Below are positions 61,294 through 64,000 of a DNA stretch of 64,000 bases, piece by piece. This DNA is from Sindora glabra. Its lineage: Eukaryota > Streptophyta > Magnoliopsida > Fabales > Fabaceae. The DNA lies in assembly GCA_020226215.1 (NCBI GenBank), contig CM035235.1:8755151-8819150 (forward strand), read 5' to 3'. The position numbers were made by a program, and so were the translations under genes. A model generated the notes under the pieces. It was not told the DNA's origin. It saw only the letters and a program-made list of their open reading frames with translations, and made no database searches. Position 1 is the first letter of the stretch. The number at the start of each line of letters is the position of its first letter.

Positions 61294-63177
61294 TATTACA
61301 CCTTTGAAGTTATAGAATTTTTATTTTACCTATTTACCTTGTAACTTCATAAATTTATTGGTAATTAGTAAAAGGTATAGGTAAGCTTAGGAAAGGTATT
61401 TATAATTCGGAAATGACATTTAGATATGGAAATAAGTATGAAAAGATTAATTATATAGTTGTGTGAAATTAAAAATTAAATTAGGCATATGAAAGAATTT
61501 CAGAATAAGTATTTCCTAAAATGCCTTTGAGACTTCTAAATTTATGAAATTGCCATTTAGATTATAATAACCCTACAACTCTTATTTTTTATTTTGATTT
61601 TTCTCCTTTCTCTACCTCATCAAATTAGCAAGATTAGCTCCAATTATCATCAAATTCTTCTCTAGTCTTAACAAGTAAGGTAATTTCTAACTAGATTGTG
61701 ATCCTTGATTTAAGAATTCTCAAATGATTTATAGTAGGATGAAGAAAAGTAATGATTTAGGAACCTTAAATCTTGATTTAATTTGTAGGGCAACTCTAAT
61801 CTATTTTAATCTTTTTTACTTCTTTATATTTAAGGTAAGTAGATAATCTACTTACTTGGTTAATTATTAAATTGTGGATTAGCATGACCTTGTCTAAAAT
61901 GTATTAAATTTATAATGGTAAGAGTAAGAAATAATAAAAAAAATGTTGGTTAAGAAAAATTATGCATTGATGGTTGTAATGAGATATAGGTGTAGTAAAT
62001 AAGGTTAGATGGCATTAGGAATTGGTGAGTAATGAGAAATTTTATGAAAATTGGAAAATTACTTGAATAAATTAAGTGTGCAATTAATTCTCAATGTTTA
62101 GAAGCAAATCTAGGGTAAGAGAATCAATTGCACAATTAATTCTCATCTTCTTGAAAATTATTTATATGTGAGTTAATTGTACAATGGATTCCTTTTTACC
62201 TAGAGGGAAAACCTAAGTGAAGGAGCTAATTGTACAATCAATTCTCGAGGTCTAATATCGAAAGCACCTATTTAAAATCAATTATTTAAATGATTCCCAC
62301 ATCTTATTTTGCATTTTAACACTTTAATTAACTTAAATTAGTTTTCTAATGTAAATTAAATTATAGTAATAAAGGTAAACATTACTTTCTTAGTTTGAGG
62401 CTTGAATATCTTGGTTTACTTAGTGTTAAGATTGAAGTTGTTCTTTAACTATTGTTATGCATTGATAATTGTTGTCAATAATGATATGGAATTGTGAAAG
62501 GTTGTGAAATGTAATGATAAATCATTGAAATGTTGATTTCGGATCTATATTTCATAATTATGATAGATAAATATTGATAAGAATAAGGTTATAGATATAT
62601 ATAGATAAGGTTACACTAGGAAATACAAGGCATGCTAACATTTACTAACTATCTCTAACTTATTTCCTCTAAATGCACTTATTTTATTGATAAATGAACA
62701 GAATGGTAATGAATAGTGATATTTAAACATGATAAATATGATATAATATGTTATATTGTTATTATGAAAAATGAAATACTAGTTGAATTATTTTTTATAA
62801 ATATATCTGCTGAGTAAATCATCTACTTATCAAGACTTAAAGTTTATTTTTCCTTAAATATTCTCATATGCATAAGTCAAAGCTCTATAACCACTACCCT
62901 TGGTATAAAAGTAGGAAGTATCTCAAGAAATATTTATATAGCTATGATTATAAATAGGAAGCTTAGTTTGAAGAATATGAGACTTTAGTTATTTTTCAAA
63001 AATAATGTAAATATTGGTAACACAACTTATATATAAACTTTGTTTGATAATATGAAGAACAATTTAGAGTCCAAACTATTTTCTAATTATTACATGATGA
63101 TACTAAGTTAAGATTATTTAGGTTAGTGGATATTGGTAATGAAATTCATGTTGATTATAACCTAATGGGTAGTGACA
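61294..63177 (+). repeat. 3' LTR of gypsy element (about 1.88 kb)
   Basis: Begins TATTACACC (decayed TGTTACAC) and ends AGTGACA, pairing with 54395-56333. It contains the matching palindrome array at 62065-62298. Confidence 0.87.
62065..62298 (+). repeat. Five-unit imperfect palindrome array in the 3' LTR
   Basis: Units start at about 62065, 62121, 62171, 62224 and 62275 with the same order and spacing as in the 5' LTR. The clearest unit is GAATCAATTGCACAATTAAT plus TCT. Confidence 0.75.
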
Positions 63178-64000
63178 CAGGAGAAGTGAGAGAATAATAT
63201 ATATCTATATAGTTTTTTTTATAGAGGTTGCAAAAAGTTGGAGAAAGACTTATTAGCCAAGAGGCGTGTTGAATATGAGAAAGGTAAGAATGCTTATGAG
63301 ACATATTCCATTTCTTGCATAGAGTTATGGAAAATAGGAAAAATAAGTAACCAGGAAAAGTATATAGCCTTAGACAGTTAAGTTATTGCATAGAGGATTA
63401 TGAGTATTGAAATTTATATTAAAATATGTTATTTAATTTTGAAGCTTCTATTTTAATTGAGTTATTTCTTATCATTTATTCTTCATTAATTGTTATATGA
63501 TGCTTACAGGCAACAAGCCTCCGAAGATAAGTTTTAGCTAGTTAAAAAGCCTGACATCTTGATCATAGCTTTAGGAACTGAAAAGTATCTTAATCATGTT
63601 TAAGTTTTTAAACATGGTGTTAGTCATAGAAAGGTCTTTAGCCAAATAGGGCACTATTTAATAGGATAATTAAATATTAATTTAGCATAAATGGAAGTAA
63701 GGATCATGATGAAATGACATGAAAACTTAACAAAAAATGGAAGTAAGGTTGCAATAAACAGTGAAGTAGCATTCACAAGTGTAACAACTTATGTAGTAAT
63801 AGGGCGATTTACCTTGTATCCTATAGTAGCATGTAGCTAGCAAGTATAATGCAACTTTAAGTCATAGAGTGTCTTTCTAACTAACCTTAAGACCTATTGC
63901 TCATATAGATAAGGTAGCTTTTATGGCTAAGACCTTACCACCCAGCAAACTATTGATTATGGGGTGTGTTGACTTCTTCTGCGATTAATAGGGGAAGATA
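63178..64000. other. Flank after the gypsy element, nothing recognised
   Basis: No open frame, RNA gene or repeat boundary is visible up to the window end. Confidence 0.5.

Larger units (their letters stand above)
54395..63177 (+). mobile_element. Complete but degenerate Ty3-gypsy retrotransposon
   Basis: About 8.8 kb with paired 1.9-kb LTRs, a primer-binding site, gag with a broken zinc knuckle, protease, reverse transcriptase, RNase H, integrase and a polypurine tract in gypsy order (integrase after RNase H). The end of pol reads YQIYKLRSKEILFVNVH and TTxEFENEIKRNYPYLFN, the C-terminal chromodomain-like part of plant chromovirus elements. Key catalytic residues are lost, so it is inactive. 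No matching 5-base target duplication was found. Confidence 0.88.

Noticed and set aside
1..64000. CRISPR-like array or bacterial defence system
   Set aside because: The regular repeats found are short, diverged and inside plant LTRs; no spacer structure or cas-like gene is present.

Overview
This window is nuclear DNA from a flowering plant, most likely a eudicot. The base composition is strongly AT-rich, genes are split by many GT-AG introns, and the repeats are typical plant families: Ty1-copia and Ty3-gypsy retrotransposons, an L1-type LINE, TTA-flanked miniature elements and a hAT-like miniature element. I cannot name the species from the sequence alone. No bacterial-type system, CRISPR array, rRNA or convincing tRNA was seen.

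Only two protein-coding genes can be supported. The first is a single-exon trihelix transcription factor at 14120-14998 (+). The second is a large multi-exon gene on the minus strand, coding from 46003 down to 33880. It is the plant orthologue of EAF1, the HSA- and SANT-domain scaffold of the NuA4 histone acetyltransferase complex. I placed 21 coding exons that join in frame to 1985 codons plus stop. Its 5' leader probably has one more exon near 47.7-47.9 kb. Its 3' leader probably crosses a very long intron to about 26.3 kb. Both genes act in transcription control (DNA binding and chromatin acetylation), but nothing suggests that they are regulated together.

Layout. 0-11.4 kb: nested, decayed retrotransposons, mainly a minus-strand copia element with long terminal repeats at 165-968 and about 10552-11356. 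11.7-12.7 kb: a gypsy relic that has lost its polymerase. 13.7-15.2 kb: the trihelix gene. 15.2-24.2 kb: AT-rich intergenic DNA with one unexplained GC-rich, coding-like island at 16.7-17.1 kb. 24.3 kb: a small hAT-like element. 25.9-47.9 kb: the EAF1 transcription unit. Inside its introns lie a complete but dead copia element (26961-32080), a TTA-flanked miniature element (32593-33569) and a LINE 3' end (about 43.0-43.8 kb). 48.5-53.3 kb: intergenic DNA with two more TTA-flanked elements. 54.4-63.2 kb: a complete but degenerate gypsy element with LTRs of about 1.9 kb.

I did not find a clear new biological system. The observations most worth a second look are a pair of oppositely oriented miniature elements whose cores have become about 0.6-0.8 kb of ATT/AAT repeat; an array of evenly spaced imperfect palindromes in the gypsy LTRs; a GC-AG intron, a strong upstream ORF and a transposon-swollen 3' UTR intron in EAF1; and the unidentified GC-rich island.
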